Assembly: GCA_035513275.1 (NCBI GenBank)
Contig: DATKCJ010000107.1
Span: 1-26,098, forward strand
Reading direction: 5' to 3'
Source of the DNA: DATKCJ01 sp035513275
Lineage (GTDB): Bacteria; Verrucomicrobiota; Verrucomicrobiia; Opitutales; Opitutaceae
Length of the DNA stretch: 26,098 nucleotides
Shown: in pieces, positions 1-7,305 of the stretch
Numbering within the stretch: the first letter of the stretch is position 1
How the letters are laid out: every line of letters begins with the position of its first letter
Translations under genes and position numbers: made by a program
Notes under the pieces: model-generated
Seen by the model: only the letters and a program-made list of their open reading frames with translations
What the model was told of the DNA's origin: nothing
Databases searched by the model: none

Positions 1-420
1 CAGAGTTATCTGGCCGTCTGCCGTAATGTCGCTCGCCTCGATCACCGCCCAGTGGAGGGGCCCGAGACATCCCATCCGGACAACCCCGGGCAGGGCGCTC
101 AAGTGCATGTCGAAAAACCGCGTCTCGCCAGCGTTGATCATTCGCCGCAGGTCTGGATTCGCCTGATAGGGTGTCCGAAAAAGGACGGCGTTTGCGCGCG
201 CAAGTGCGCCATCGAGCGAACGGCCGGTCGATGCGCCCGAGAGGACTCCAATCTTGAACGGCCTGCCGGCTTTATGCTCATGCTCCGCCTTCGCAGCAAT
301 CGCACCGGGGATCGCCTTCGTCGTTCCCGCGGCCGTGAATCCGCTGAATCCGACGGTCTGATGATCGTCGATCATCGCGGCCGCCTCGTCGGGAGTCAGG
401 TTGGGAAATGGGAGCGTCAT
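1..420 (-). CDS. Acetyl-CoA hydrolase / succinyl-CoA:acetate CoA-transferase, N-terminal part (cut by window edge)
   Basis: The reverse strand is open from an ATG at 420 to the window edge, giving 140 N-terminal residues of a protein normally about 500 residues long. Visible motifs are TPDEAAAMI (residues 9-17), VGFSGFT (23-29), SGASTG (61-66), FRTPYQ (81-86), INAGE (95-99), FFDMHLS (102-108) and AVIEASDIT (125-133). This order matches the N-terminal CoA-transferase fold of the AarC/ScpC/acetyl-CoA hydrolase family, which moves CoA between succinyl-CoA and acetate or hydrolyses acetyl-CoA in the cytoplasm. The catalytic glutamate lies in the missing C-terminal half, so activity cannot be judged. 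An in-frame upstream ATG at 465 is possible; 420 is preferred because the family motif begins just after it. No clear Shine-Dalgarno sequence precedes either. The family call is firm; the exact substrate is inference. Confidence 0.88.
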   Translation of the reverse strand, partial: MTLPFPNLTPDEAAAMIDDHQTVGFSGFTAAGTTKAIPGAIAAKAEHEHKAGRPFKIGVLSGASTGRSLDGALARANAVLFRTPYQANPDLRRMINAGETRFFDMHLSALPGVVRMGCLGPLHWAVIEASDITADGQITL

Positions 421-587
421 GTGTGCGTAGCGAGTCGCACAGCTCCGGTTGCCGGCGACAGCCATCAGGGTGCCACAACCGTGCAATCTCTGCTGCGCGG
501 ATATTGCCAAGGCGACACCGCGCCTTGCGGGTTCAGGCAGCAGTTGACTCCTCGGGGCGGTTCCCAACCGTGATGGCCGGGACCACG

Positions 588-920
588 ATGAGCGAAGAGC
601 GAAAGTTGGACATGAGCGCGGTCACAGACATCACCGCGGTGGCGCGCAAGCGCGGCTTTGTGCGGCCGGTGTTTGTCGGCAACTCGTTGTTCGGCCAAGC
701 CATCGCCGACGAGTCATGTGAGGATAGCGAGATGATCCAGACGCTTCGGTCGGCGCAGCTTGTCGACGCGCTGCTGGAGAGCATGCGTCGGTCGTCGCCG
801 CGCTTGTCGCCGTTCGTGTTTCACATCAACGGCAACGACTTTGGCGTGGTTCCAGTGTCGCTCCCCGAGGGGATCGTGCTCGTCGAAGGTCGGATCGCAG
901 AGCGCGGCGACCGGGCGTGA
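588..920 (+). CDS. Small hypothetical protein (110 aa)
   Basis: I do not recognise this family. The frame stays open upstream to 408, but that stretch is antisense to the start of the neighbouring CoA-transferase gene and reads as Arg/Ser-rich non-protein sequence. Protein-like sequence begins near the ATG at 588 (alternatives at 573 and 612). The product has a short charged N-terminus, a SAVTDITAVARKRGF stretch at about residues 10-24, a helical middle with SAQLVDALLESMRR, then FHINGNDFGVVPVSLPEG near the end, suggestive of a small alpha/beta fold. There is no signal peptide or membrane segment, so it is probably cytoplasmic. It stands alone, divergent from the gene on its left and convergent with the RraA-like gene on its right. 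Existence as a gene is likely; function is unknown. Confidence 0.6.
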   Translation: MSEERKLDMSAVTDITAVARKRGFVRPVFVGNSLFGQAIADESCEDSEMIQTLRSAQLVDALLESMRRSSPRLSPFVFHINGNDFGVVPVSLPEGIVLVEGRIAERGDRA

Positions 921-1001
921 GGGGAAGGAAAGAGTGAAAGTGAGAGTGGCGAGTAGTGGTGAAAGCGGGTAGGACCGTTTGAGGTAGGGTCGGCTGTCCT
1001 C

Positions 1002-1027
1002 CTGGCCTGAGCTGGTCGAATGGCCAG
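1002..1027. repeat. Short palindrome in the 921-1113 spacer
   Basis: CTGGCC at 1002-1007 and GGCCAG at 1022-1027 flank TGAGCTGGTCGAAT. The core resembles the CCTGAGC(T/C)TGTCGAA-type interspersed motif I remember from many bacterial genomes. The spacer also has a purine-rich GTGAAAGTGAGAGTGG stretch near 932-948. It separates two convergent genes, has no T-run and is a weak terminator candidate. I see no gene in the spacer. Confidence 0.35.
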
Positions 1028-1113
1028 CCGCCCTGGTCTGTCCAGCGCCTCTCATCGAGCGCTTGGAGATAGGCGCCGCTACCTTGCAGCACTCATCGGT
1101 CCCGTCACACCCC

Positions 1114-1974
1114 TCACCGCACCGAGGCGTCATCGGGCAGGCCGAGGGCCTTGTAGAGATCGCGGCGGCCGGCTTTGTCGCCGTCCATGATCTTGTGCGC
1201 GTAAGCGGCGACCTCCGCGGCGATCTCACGTGGCACCACGAGGACGCCGTCGCCATCGGCCACGATCACATCGCCGGGCATCACGAGCACGCTGCCGACG
1301 ACGACCGGCCGGTTCACCGACTCGATCTCGTTGCGGCCGGGACGGATCCCACGCGCGGGATGGCGGAAGTAGAGCGGCACCTGTTCTGTGATGATCTCGT
1401 CGGTGTCGCGGGCCGTGGCGTTGGTGACGACGCCCACGCAGCCCTTGAGTTTCCAGCCCATGATGTTGTTCGAGCCGATTGAGCCCACATCGGCGCGCGG
1501 CGCATCCTCGAGCACGAGCGCAGAGCCCGGACGCAGGAACGGCACGAAGGGCTCGCTCGAGATCTCGTTATACCACTTGCCGGCCCATGCGTCGTATTCC
1601 TCGATCGGAATCTTGCCGGCCCACGGACGCTGCGTCGGCACGTAGCGCGCTGTGACAGCGATGCCGATGAAGCGATGCTTGTAGTTCACGGTGTCTTTCC
1701 AAAGCGGCATGATTCCCGGGTCCATCAGCCCGGAGTTTGGGCGACCCAGCGCATCCATGCCATCGGTGACGTCGGCGACGCGGAGCCCGTCGAACGCCTT
1801 GAGGAGCGCAGCGTCTTCCTCGGCGGAGTAGATCCTCGTTGGAATGTAGCCGATGCCGGCGTCTTCAGCCGGGGCGGAAGTTTGTGCGAGTAGCGGGACG
1901 AGGGATAGCGCGCCGGCGATGGCCAGCACGCGCGCGAAGCGGGTAGGGTAGTGCATGGCAGCGCAAGATTTCAT
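1114..1974 (-). CDS. RraA-like (HMG/CHA aldolase-type) protein with N-terminal export signal
   Basis: A 286-residue RraA-family protein. The core carries LRVADVTDGMDALG (residues 64-77), KGCVGVVTNATARD (177-190) and PGDVIVADGDGVLVVP (233-248). RraA relatives include 4-hydroxy-4-methyl-2-oxoglutarate aldolases and the RNase E inhibitor RraA; the Arg-Asp pair of the active-site motif is present here as ARD (188-190). Unusually, the N-terminus is a signal-peptide-like segment: basic residues, then a hydrophobic stretch around VLAIAGALSLVPLLA (16-30) ending near AQTSA, suggesting export. Residues 90-150 form an insertion longer than in minimal RraA proteins (about 160 aa). The start was set at 1974, before the signal-like region; 1956 is equally possible, and the frame stays open to 2124, where it would overlap the divergent gene. 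Substrate is unknown. Confidence 0.85.
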   Translation of the reverse strand: MKSCAAMHYPTRFARVLAIAGALSLVPLLAQTSAPAEDAGIGYIPTRIYSAEEDAALLKAFDGLRVADVTDGMDALGRPNSGLMDPGIMPLWKDTVNYKHRFIGIAVTARYVPTQRPWAGKIPIEEYDAWAGKWYNEISSEPFVPFLRPGSALVLEDAPRADVGSIGSNNIMGWKLKGCVGVVTNATARDTDEIITEQVPLYFRHPARGIRPGRNEIESVNRPVVVGSVLVMPGDVIVADGDGVLVVPREIAAEVAAYAHKIMDGDKAGRRDLYKALGLPDDASVR

Positions 1975-2122
1975 CCGATGATCGCCGCAGGTCCATGGAA
2001 TTCTGTCGCGGCGCGCCATCAGTGTGGACATCGACGCGCGCAAAAGCGATCGTTTCGCCTCGGTGCTTTCTCTTGGTCCGGCGCTCGCTTCGCAGTGGGC
2101 GCCCTGGCAACTCGCGATTACC

Positions 2123-2488
2123 ATGTATCACCTGGAGTTCGACTCGAGTCGTGAAGTTCTAAGACTCTCGTATGCGGGCCGCGTCGGGCTCGATGAGGCG
2201 AAGCGTTGCCGTGCGGAAGTCGGAGTGCTGCTCCTATGCATCAAGCCCGGCTTCAGGCTGCTCACCGACCTGAGCGGACTGGAGGAGATGGATTTCGCGT
2301 GCGTCGATGAGATCCGCGCGGCGATGGATCAATTTCGCGAACACGGAGTCGCACACGTCGTCCGAGTGATTCCCGATCCGAGCAAGGACATCGGCTTCAC
2401 GATCATGTCCTACTTCCACTACGGCCGCGACGTGAAGGTGCAAACGGTCGACTCGCTGGATGACGGGCTAAAGGCGTTGTTTGCGTGA
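2123..2488 (+). CDS. STAS/SpoIIAA-like domain protein (121 aa)
   Basis: A single-domain protein starting MYHLEFDSSREVLRLSYAG, with alternating strands and helices typical of the STAS / SpoIIAA-like fold. A FRLLTDLSGLEEMD segment (about residues 39-52) gives the central strand and following loop. A later VVRVIPDPSKDIGFTIMSYFHY segment resembles a subgroup of small STAS-like proteins. Family members are anti-anti-sigma-like or lipid-binding regulators; a phosphorylatable Ser or Thr cannot be assigned with confidence because the loop reads TDLSGLEEMD. The start at 2123 was chosen because the fold begins there; an upstream in-frame ATG at 2024 would add 33 residues unlike a protein domain. It is divergent from the RraA-like gene with about 148 bp between, which probably holds both promoters. 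No partner kinase or sigma factor is nearby. Confidence 0.7.
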   Translation: MYHLEFDSSREVLRLSYAGRVGLDEAKRCRAEVGVLLLCIKPGFRLLTDLSGLEEMDFACVDEIRAAMDQFREHGVAHVVRVIPDPSKDIGFTIMSYFHYGRDVKVQTVDSLDDGLKALFA

Positions 2489-2611
2489 CCCGAAGTTTGG
2501 TGTGCTTAGGACGAGAGCACGGCGATCAGACCACATCGCTGGTTCGCAACCATGAGTGCCGCGACGGTGCGCGACATTGACTGCACGGCTGCGGCAGAGG
2601 ATAGTCACGTC

Positions 2612-2800
2612 ATGGAAAAGAGCCACATCGCCATAGGCTCGTTTGAGGATGAGCCCGACGATGTCGCCTACTGGCTGCTGCACACCCCGGAGGAAAGGCT
2701 CGCTGCCATGGAGCACCTCAGGCGGCAGTTCTTCTCGTATGAGGAACCTCGACCGGAACTTCGCCGATTTCTTGAGATTGCTGAACTCCCACGAGGTTGA
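2612..2800 (+). CDS. Small acidic protein preceding a nucleotidyltransferase remnant (62 aa)
   Basis: The ATG at 2612 follows AGAGGA at 2595-2600, a plausible though distant ribosome site. The product has an acidic N-terminus (FEDEPDDVAYWLLHTPEERLAAMEHLRRQFF) and resembles the small proteins that commonly sit just upstream of, and overlap, MNT/AbiEii-like nucleotidyltransferase genes; I base this on remembered gene neighbourhoods. In this frame the last 20 or so residues overlap the start of the nucleotidyltransferase remnant at 2739. The frame also runs open back to 2552. Since its partner is broken, this gene may be relict as well. It may be an antitoxin or accessory subunit; no function is demonstrated. 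Confidence 0.5.
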   Translation: MEKSHIAIGSFEDEPDDVAYWLLHTPEERLAAMEHLRRQFFSYEEPRPELRRFLEIAELPRG

Positions 2801-2861
2801 ATACCTCGTGATTGGCGGTTTCGCGGTCGGCTTTCACGAGTAGTTGAGAGCGACCGACTGA
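2739..2861 (+). pseudogene. Decayed nucleotidyltransferase (N-terminal fragment)
   Basis: The ATG at 2739 begins RNLDRNFADFLRLLNSHEV followed by EYLVIGGFAVGFH, the start of the nucleotidyltransferase fold used by AbiEii-, MNT- and DUF6036-like proteins; the GG of the nucleotide-binding motif is present. The frame stops at TAG (2841-2843), exactly where functional relatives continue GYPRAT.DLD. Reading on in the same frame gives Leu-Arg-Ala-Thr-Asp before a second stop at 2859-2861, so RAT and D of the expected motif appear preserved beyond the nonsense codon. The metal-binding Asp pair and everything downstream are missing; by about 2897 a hairpin and then a tRNA gene occupy the DNA. It overlaps the small acidic gene by about 60 bp. 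I read it as the left end of a gene deleted at its 3' side, with point decay. Confidence 0.65.
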
Positions 2862-2896
2862 GGGGACCTTGAGACGCTCAACCAGCGCAAAACAAT

Positions 2897-2919
2897 AACC
2901 CGCCTTTCGGCGGGTTTTT
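2897..2919. terminator. Hairpin with T-run, terminator for tRNA-Glu and/or plus-strand reading
   Basis: Perfect 8-bp stem AACCCGCC (2897-2904) and GGCGGGTT (2909-2916) with a TTTC loop, followed by TTT on the plus strand. Read from the minus strand the loop is GAAA and the stem is followed by ATTGTTTT. It lies 12 bp past the 3' end of the tRNA gene and can act in both directions. Confidence 0.85.
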
Positions 2920-2931
2920 GCTTTCAGAAAG

Positions 2932-3006
2932 TGGCGCCGCCACGGGGAATCGAACCCCGGTTTAAGCCTTGAGAGGGCTCCGTCCTAGCCGCTAGACGAT
3001 GGCGGC
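2932..3006 (-). tRNA. tRNA-Glu (anticodon CTC), CCA encoded
   Basis: The minus strand folds as a full cloverleaf. The 7-bp acceptor is GCCGCCA with TGGCGGC. The D arm is GTCTAGCGGCTAGGAC. The anticodon stem GAGCC/GGCTT carries loop CTCTCAA, placing CTC at the anticodon. The T arm is CGGGG-TTCGATT-CCCCG. The discriminator is G, followed by a genomically encoded CCA at 2934-2932. Total length is 72 nt plus CCA. CTC reads GAG, the preferred Glu codon in this GC-rich DNA. The strong hairpin just downstream is its likely terminator. Confidence 0.95.
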
Positions 3007-3065
3007 GTCTTGCGGAACGGTGAAGTTGGCTGGTCGATTTTGATTGGGCAAGCGGTTTTTCAGAG

Positions 3066-3097
3066 AGGAATTCGGCGGGCAGACCCGCCGAATTCCT
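3066..3097. repeat. Perfect 14-bp inverted repeat containing GAATTC
   Basis: AGGAATTCGGCGGG at 3066-3079 and its exact complement at 3084-3097 enclose CAGA. No T-run follows on either strand, so it is REP-like rather than a standard terminator. It lies between the tRNA gene and the end of the ABC operon and shares AGGAATTCG with the neighbouring palindrome at 3133-3164. Confidence 0.8.
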
Positions 3098-3132
3098 AAG
3101 GTGGCAGTTGGTGGCGCGACTGCCGCGCCGTT

Positions 3133-3164
3133 AGGAATTCGCGGGGTTTGGGCCACGAATTCCT
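3133..3164. repeat. Second GAATTC palindrome, related to 3066-3097
   Basis: AGGAATTCG at 3133-3141 and CGAATTCCT at 3156-3164 form 9-bp arms around a 14-nt loop. A further half-copy, AATTCCTAA, lies at 3171-3179 and includes the stop codon of the last ABC gene. The unit TTAGGAATT therefore recurs at least three times within about 90 bp. It may be an interspersed repeat or a 3'-end stabiliser for the operon transcript. Confidence 0.7.
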
Positions 3165-3175
3165 CCTGAAAATTC

Positions 3176-4210
3176 CTAAAGATCGAAATGACAGGCGAAC
3201 TGATGCTCCGCGCCTGCGACGGTCGCGACGGAGCGCAGGAGCGGCTTTTCGACGCGGCAGCGATCCTGCACGTGCGGGCAGCGTGTGTGGAACGGGCAGC
3301 CGGACGGCGGATTGATCGGCGAAGGCACGTCGCCCTGCAGGATGATGCGCTTGGTGCGGCGGCGGGGATCCGTGACCGGGATGGCCGAGATCAGCGCGCG
3401 CGTGTAGGGGTGCCGCGCGTCCCGGTAGATCTCGTCGGCCGGGGCGAACTCGACGATGTGGCCCAGATACATGACCGCGATCCGATCGGAGATGTGCTTC
3501 ACGACGGCGAGGTCGTGCGCGATGAATAGGTAGGAGAGGTGCAGTTCGCGCTGCAGATCGAGCAGGAGGTTGAGCACCTGGCTCTGAATCGAAACATCGA
3601 GCGCCGAGACTGGCTCGTCGCAAACGACAAGCCGTGGATTCAGCGCGATCGCGCGGGCGATGCCGATGCGCTGGCGCTGGCCGCCGGAGAACTCAAACGG
3701 GAAACGGTCGGCCGCGCTCGCCTGCAGGCCGACGCGATCCAGCAGGTCGTGAACCTTCCTTTGGCGCGCGGCACGGTCGCCCATGCGATGGATGATGAGC
3801 GGTTCCTCCACGATCTCACCCACTGTGTGGCGCGAATTGAGCGACTCGACCGGATCCTGGAAGATCATCTGCATCTCCCTGCGGAGGGGACGCATTTTGC
3901 GCGGTGAAAGCCGCGCGACATCCGTGCCCTCGAAGTAAATCTCGCCTGCGGTGGGCCGGAGCAAACGGACGATGCTCTTGCCGAGTGTGGACTTTCCGCA
4001 GCCGGACTCGCCGACGAGGCCGAGCGTCTCGCCTGCGGCGAGCTTGAGGTCGACGCCGTCGACCGCCAGGCACACGCGGCGTGAGCGAAGAAGCAGGCCT
4101 TCGCGAACGGGGAAGTGCATGCGCAGGCCGCGCACTTCGAGGAGCGGGGCAACTTTGGTTGCCGCTACTTTGGAAGGGGAGCCAGGGGGGAGAGAAGAAT
4201 CTGCGTTCAC
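3176..4210 (-). CDS. Peptide ABC transporter ATPase, OppF/DppF-like (C-terminal half of a split YejF)
   Basis: A 344-residue ATP-binding subunit of an inner-membrane peptide importer. Walker A GESGCGKST is at residues 67-75, Q-loop FQDP at 117-120, signature FSGGQRQR at 174-181, Walker B LVVCDEP at 194-200 and the switch His in FIAHDLAV at 232. The C-terminal oligopeptide-type extension has cysteines at 305, 311 and 318 (GCPFHTRCPHVQDRC), as in Opp/Dpp ATPases. The start is a GTG at 4210 whose last bases overlap the TGA of the upstream ATPase (GTGA), indicating translational coupling; the frame runs open to 4303 but would then overlap that gene deeply. It is last in the operon and pairs as a heterodimer with the ATPase at 4207-5277. 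Together they correspond to the two halves of E. coli YejF. Confidence 0.93.
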   Translation of the reverse strand: MNADSSLPPGSPSKVAATKVAPLLEVRGLRMHFPVREGLLLRSRRVCLAVDGVDLKLAAGETLGLVGESGCGKSTLGKSIVRLLRPTAGEIYFEGTDVARLSPRKMRPLRREMQMIFQDPVESLNSRHTVGEIVEEPLIIHRMGDRAARQRKVHDLLDRVGLQASAADRFPFEFSGGQRQRIGIARAIALNPRLVVCDEPVSALDVSIQSQVLNLLLDLQRELHLSYLFIAHDLAVVKHISDRIAVMYLGHIVEFAPADEIYRDARHPYTRALISAIPVTDPRRRTKRIILQGDVPSPINPPSGCPFHTRCPHVQDRCRVEKPLLRSVATVAGAEHQFACHFDL

Positions 4211-5277
4211 GCGGAGACGGGTTCGGGCAATTCGCGCCAGCGATGGCACGCTACGGTTGTGCCGGGCGCACACGGCTCGATCGCGGGCGACTCCACCCGG
4301 CACCGATCCACAGCGAACGGGCAGCGATTCTGGAAACGGCAGCCGGGCGGCAGATCCTGGAGTGCGGGCACCATTCCCTCTATGATTCCGAGGCGTGTCT
4401 TGCGCGGGGTATCGAGGCGCGGAATCGAGGCGAGCAATCCGCGCGTGTAGGGATGCGACGGGCGGGTGAAAATCTGGCTGACAGGACCGGCCTCGGCGAC
4501 GCGACCGGCATACATGACGACGACATCATCGCACATCTCCGCGATCACCCCGAGGTCGTGCGTGATCAGTATGATCGACATGCCCATCTCGGCCTGGAGT
4601 TTCTTCATCAAGTCGAGGATCTGCGCCTGCACTGTCACGTCGAGGGCGGTGGTCGGCTCGTCGGCGATGACGAGCGCCGGCGTGCAGGCGAGAGCCATCG
4701 CGATGACGACACGCTGGCGCATGCCGCCCGAGAGCTGGTGCGGATACTCCGAGACGCGCACCTCGGGCGAGGGAATTCCCACGTGCTCGAGCATCTCGGT
4801 GGCGAGGCGCCATGCCTCGCGGCGATCCTTGGTCCGGTGAAGGAGAAACACCTCAGCGATCTGGCGGCCGATGGTGTGCACCGGGTTGAGTGCGGTCATC
4901 GGCTCCTGAAACACCATGCCGATCTGCCCACCGCGGACTTGATACATCTCCTTCGGAGCGAGCTTCGTGAGATCGCGGCCTTCGAAGAGGATTTCGCCGC
5001 CGAGTATCCGGCCCATCGGTTGCGGGAGCAGTCGCATGATGGACAGTGCCGTGACGCTCTTGCCGCATCCCGATTCACCGACGATTCCGAGCGTGCGGCC
5101 CCGCCGCGTGCGGAAGCTCACGCCATCGACTGCGGTGACCTGGCCGGCGTCCGTATCGAACGCCGTCACGAGATCGCGAACTTCCAGGATGATATCGTCC
5201 GCCGCCGGTGTGGCGGCGGCTGTCCCGGAAGTCGCGGGGTCCGGCATGCCGGTGGAACTGGAGGCGTGGTTGCTCAA
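4207..5277 (-). CDS. Peptide ABC transporter ATPase, OppD/DppD-like (N-terminal half of a split YejF)
   Basis: A 356-residue ATPase that drives peptide import with the OppF-like partner. Residues 1-27 are a Ser/Ala/Pro-rich tail. Walker A GESGCGKS lies at 67-74, Q-loop FQEP at 123-126, signature LSGGMRQR at 182-189, Walker B ALVIADEP at 201-208 and the switch His at 240 (ITHDLG). Cysteines at 313, 319 and 326 (GCRFQNRCPFAVDRC) form the conserved C-terminal cysteine cluster of this ATPase class. The start codon is TTG at 5277, overlapping the TGA of the solute-binding protein gene by 4 bp (TTGA). This rare start is supported by the overlap and by the absence of a better one. It is fourth of five genes in the operon. 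Confidence 0.93.
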   Translation of the reverse strand: MSNHASSSTGMPDPATSGTAAATPAADDIILEVRDLVTAFDTDAGQVTAVDGVSFRTRRGRTLGIVGESGCGKSVTALSIMRLLPQPMGRILGGEILFEGRDLTKLAPKEMYQVRGGQIGMVFQEPMTALNPVHTIGRQIAEVFLLHRTKDRREAWRLATEMLEHVGIPSPEVRVSEYPHQLSGGMRQRVVIAMALACTPALVIADEPTTALDVTVQAQILDLMKKLQAEMGMSIILITHDLGVIAEMCDDVVVMYAGRVAEAGPVSQIFTRPSHPYTRGLLASIPRLDTPRKTRLGIIEGMVPALQDLPPGCRFQNRCPFAVDRCRVESPAIEPCAPGTTVACHRWRELPEPVSA

Positions 5278-7298
5278 GGTTCCTTGAACTGATCGAAAGT
5301 CTGGATCGTCGGAGTGAACTTCTCACCCCGGCGACGCGCGGCCTGGGTCTCTTCCTTCGCTTCGGTGTCGATCCAGAACAGGAAATACTGGTGGGAATAC
5401 ATGCTGAGCATGACGTTGAAGTCATCCGGCCAGCCCACCCAACGCCAGTAGGCGAGGCGGTAGAAGGGGAGCGACCAGCCGGGCACCCACGTGGCATCGT
5501 CGTGGATCATCTGCTCGATCTGCTCGGCGAGGGGCTTCAGTTCCTCGAGAGTCTGCGTCTGGTCGTAGGCTTCGATAATGCGGTCCAGTTCGGGGATGAA
5601 AGTCTGCGTCATGTTGTTGGTCTGGACGCGGACTCTGGTCGGATTAGGATTTGGCGTGCCGTGGGCTGACTTTTCGACGAAGGAACCGTCGGGAGCGAGG
5701 TAGGCATCCTGATACGCGTTGGCGCCGTGGTAGAAATCCCAGTAGCGGGGAAACAGCTCCGGCGTGCGGCCGAGGGCGATGAGGGCAATCTCGTGGTTTT
5801 TCTCCTGCACGTTCTTCCAGCCGGTGGACTGGTCGAGGACCTCGAGGTTGAGCTCGAGGCCGGCCTTGGCGGCCTCGCTCTTGAGAATCGACATGATGTC
5901 GCGGATGTCGGGCCGGTAAGTGGAGAGCGTGAAGGAAAGCTTACGGCCGGCGGCGTTGCGCAGGATGCCATCGGGTCCCTGCTGCGTGAAGCCCGCGGCG
6001 GCGAAGTGCTCGCGTGCCTTCACCGGATTGAAGGGGCGTGAGGTGATCGTGGGATGCATGCGCCAGGAGTAGCCGTCGGACCGGGTCTGCATCTGCACGG
6101 CATCGCCCCTGTAGTATTGCTCGGCCACGAGCTTGAAGTTGCCGGCGTGCTGGATGCCGAGGCGGACTTCGCGGTTGTCGAGGAGCGGCTTCGAGCGGTT
6201 CATCCAGAGGCCCCAGTCGGGCTGCGGGATGCGGTTGAAGAACCTGGTTTTGTGGATGTAGCCGGCCGCGACGTCGGGGTGGTTGTCGGGCAGGGATTCA
6301 TACCAGTATTTCGGCACCGCGGTCATCGGTAGGAAGAAGTCGAGGTCGCCGCGGACGAACGACTCGTATGCCTTGTCGATGTCGCGGATGACGTTGAAGC
6401 GAAGGCGGTCCGGGTTGTAGCGCCCGCGCCAGAAACGCTTGTCGCGAGCCCACCAGTCTTGCACGCGGTGGAAGGTGACCGACTCGCCTTTGCGCACGTC
6501 GGAGTCGGTGAGCGTGTATGCGGCGGTAGTGGGCAGGATGCGCCACTGGTAGCGCTGAACGTAGTCTGGGCCGAAGTCGGCCATTGCGTGTTTCGGGAAC
6601 AAGTAGAAACCCTCGCTGCAGCGCACCAGGAAGTCGGGTCGCAGCTCATTCATCGTGAGGGCGAAGACGTGCTCGTCGTAGATCGTGAGCCGCTCCCAGG
6701 TCTTCTTGTGGAAGTCGTTATACCAAGGTCCGACAATGTGTGTGGAGCGGTAGTAATAGAGGGAGAAGACGACGTCGGCGGTTGTGATGGGGGCGCCGTC
6801 TGACCAGCGAGCCTCCTCGTCGATGCGATAGTAGATGGTGCGTGAGGCCGGATCCGCGGCCCACTCGCGGGCGTAGCCGGGAAAGACGCGGCCGGGGAAG
6901 TTGGGATGCTCGTGCGCGGGATACATCGCCACGAAATCCCAGAAGTACTGGCGGATGCCGCCAGTGGCGTCGGGGCCCACTGTGCGCAGGGTGCGTGGGA
7001 AATCCTGGATGAAGTAGTTGAGCGTGCCGCCCTTCTTCGCGTCAGGATTGGCGAACTCGGGCAGGTCGGAGCCGTCTTCCCACTTGAGCCCTTCGGGCAG
7101 GTCGGCCGCGGTTTTGAAGATATAGAAATCGCTTTCGCTCTCGAGCGTGGCGGCGAGCTCGGCCGCCATCGGGCCCTCGGTCGGATGGCTGGCGGTCGCA
7201 CCAGCGGCGCCCGTGGCGGAATCTTTTTTGCCGCAACCGGCCACCATTGCGGCGGCGGTGCCGAGCACGAGCATGGAGATCAGGCGTGGGAGTTTCAT
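5274..7298 (-). CDS. Extracellular solute-binding lipoprotein, YejA-like peptide-binding family 5
   Basis: A 674-residue periplasmic binding lipoprotein of the SBP family 5 type, delivering peptides to the adjacent permeases. The N-terminus is a lipoprotein signal, a basic start and hydrophobic core ending at VAGC (residues 19-22), with Cys22 as the lipidation site. The mature part has NPDAKKGGTLNY, typical of YejA-type proteins, then RIDEEARWSDGAPITTADVVFS, the hallmark 'SDG.P.TA.DV' segment of family 5. The length matches YejA-like proteins better than OppA/DppA (about 540). It sits 7 bp after the yejE stop and overlaps the next gene by 4 bp. Its place after the permeases differs from the yejA-first order of E. 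coli. The ligand is unknown; microcin C-type peptides or N-formyl-Met peptides are possibilities from the E. coli relative only. Confidence 0.9.
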   Translation of the reverse strand: MKLPRLISMLVLGTAAAMVAGCGKKDSATGAAGATASHPTEGPMAAELAATLESESDFYIFKTAADLPEGLKWEDGSDLPEFANPDAKKGGTLNYFIQDFPRTLRTVGPDATGGIRQYFWDFVAMYPAHEHPNFPGRVFPGYAREWAADPASRTIYYRIDEEARWSDGAPITTADVVFSLYYYRSTHIVGPWYNDFHKKTWERLTIYDEHVFALTMNELRPDFLVRCSEGFYLFPKHAMADFGPDYVQRYQWRILPTTAAYTLTDSDVRKGESVTFHRVQDWWARDKRFWRGRYNPDRLRFNVIRDIDKAYESFVRGDLDFFLPMTAVPKYWYESLPDNHPDVAAGYIHKTRFFNRIPQPDWGLWMNRSKPLLDNREVRLGIQHAGNFKLVAEQYYRGDAVQMQTRSDGYSWRMHPTITSRPFNPVKAREHFAAAGFTQQGPDGILRNAAGRKLSFTLSTYRPDIRDIMSILKSEAAKAGLELNLEVLDQSTGWKNVQEKNHEIALIALGRTPELFPRYWDFYHGANAYQDAYLAPDGSFVEKSAHGTPNPNPTRVRVQTNNMTQTFIPELDRIIEAYDQTQTLEELKPLAEQIEQMIHDDATWVPGWSLPFYRLAYWRWVGWPDDFNVMLSMYSHQYFLFWIDTEAKEETQAARRRGEKFTPTIQTFDQFKEP

Positions 7299-7305
7299 TG
7301 CAGGG

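Noticed and set aside
3007..3065. Promoter for tRNA-Glu (TTGCCC with a CAACTT-like -10)
   Set aside because: The -35 matches 4 of 6 and the -10 only 2 of 6 consensus positions, no better than chance.
4081..5292. Long plus-strand open frame opposite the two transporter ATPases
   Set aside because: It is antisense to genes with complete Walker, signature and H-loop motifs; its translation is Arg/His/Gly-rich with no domain. This is a GC-bias shadow.
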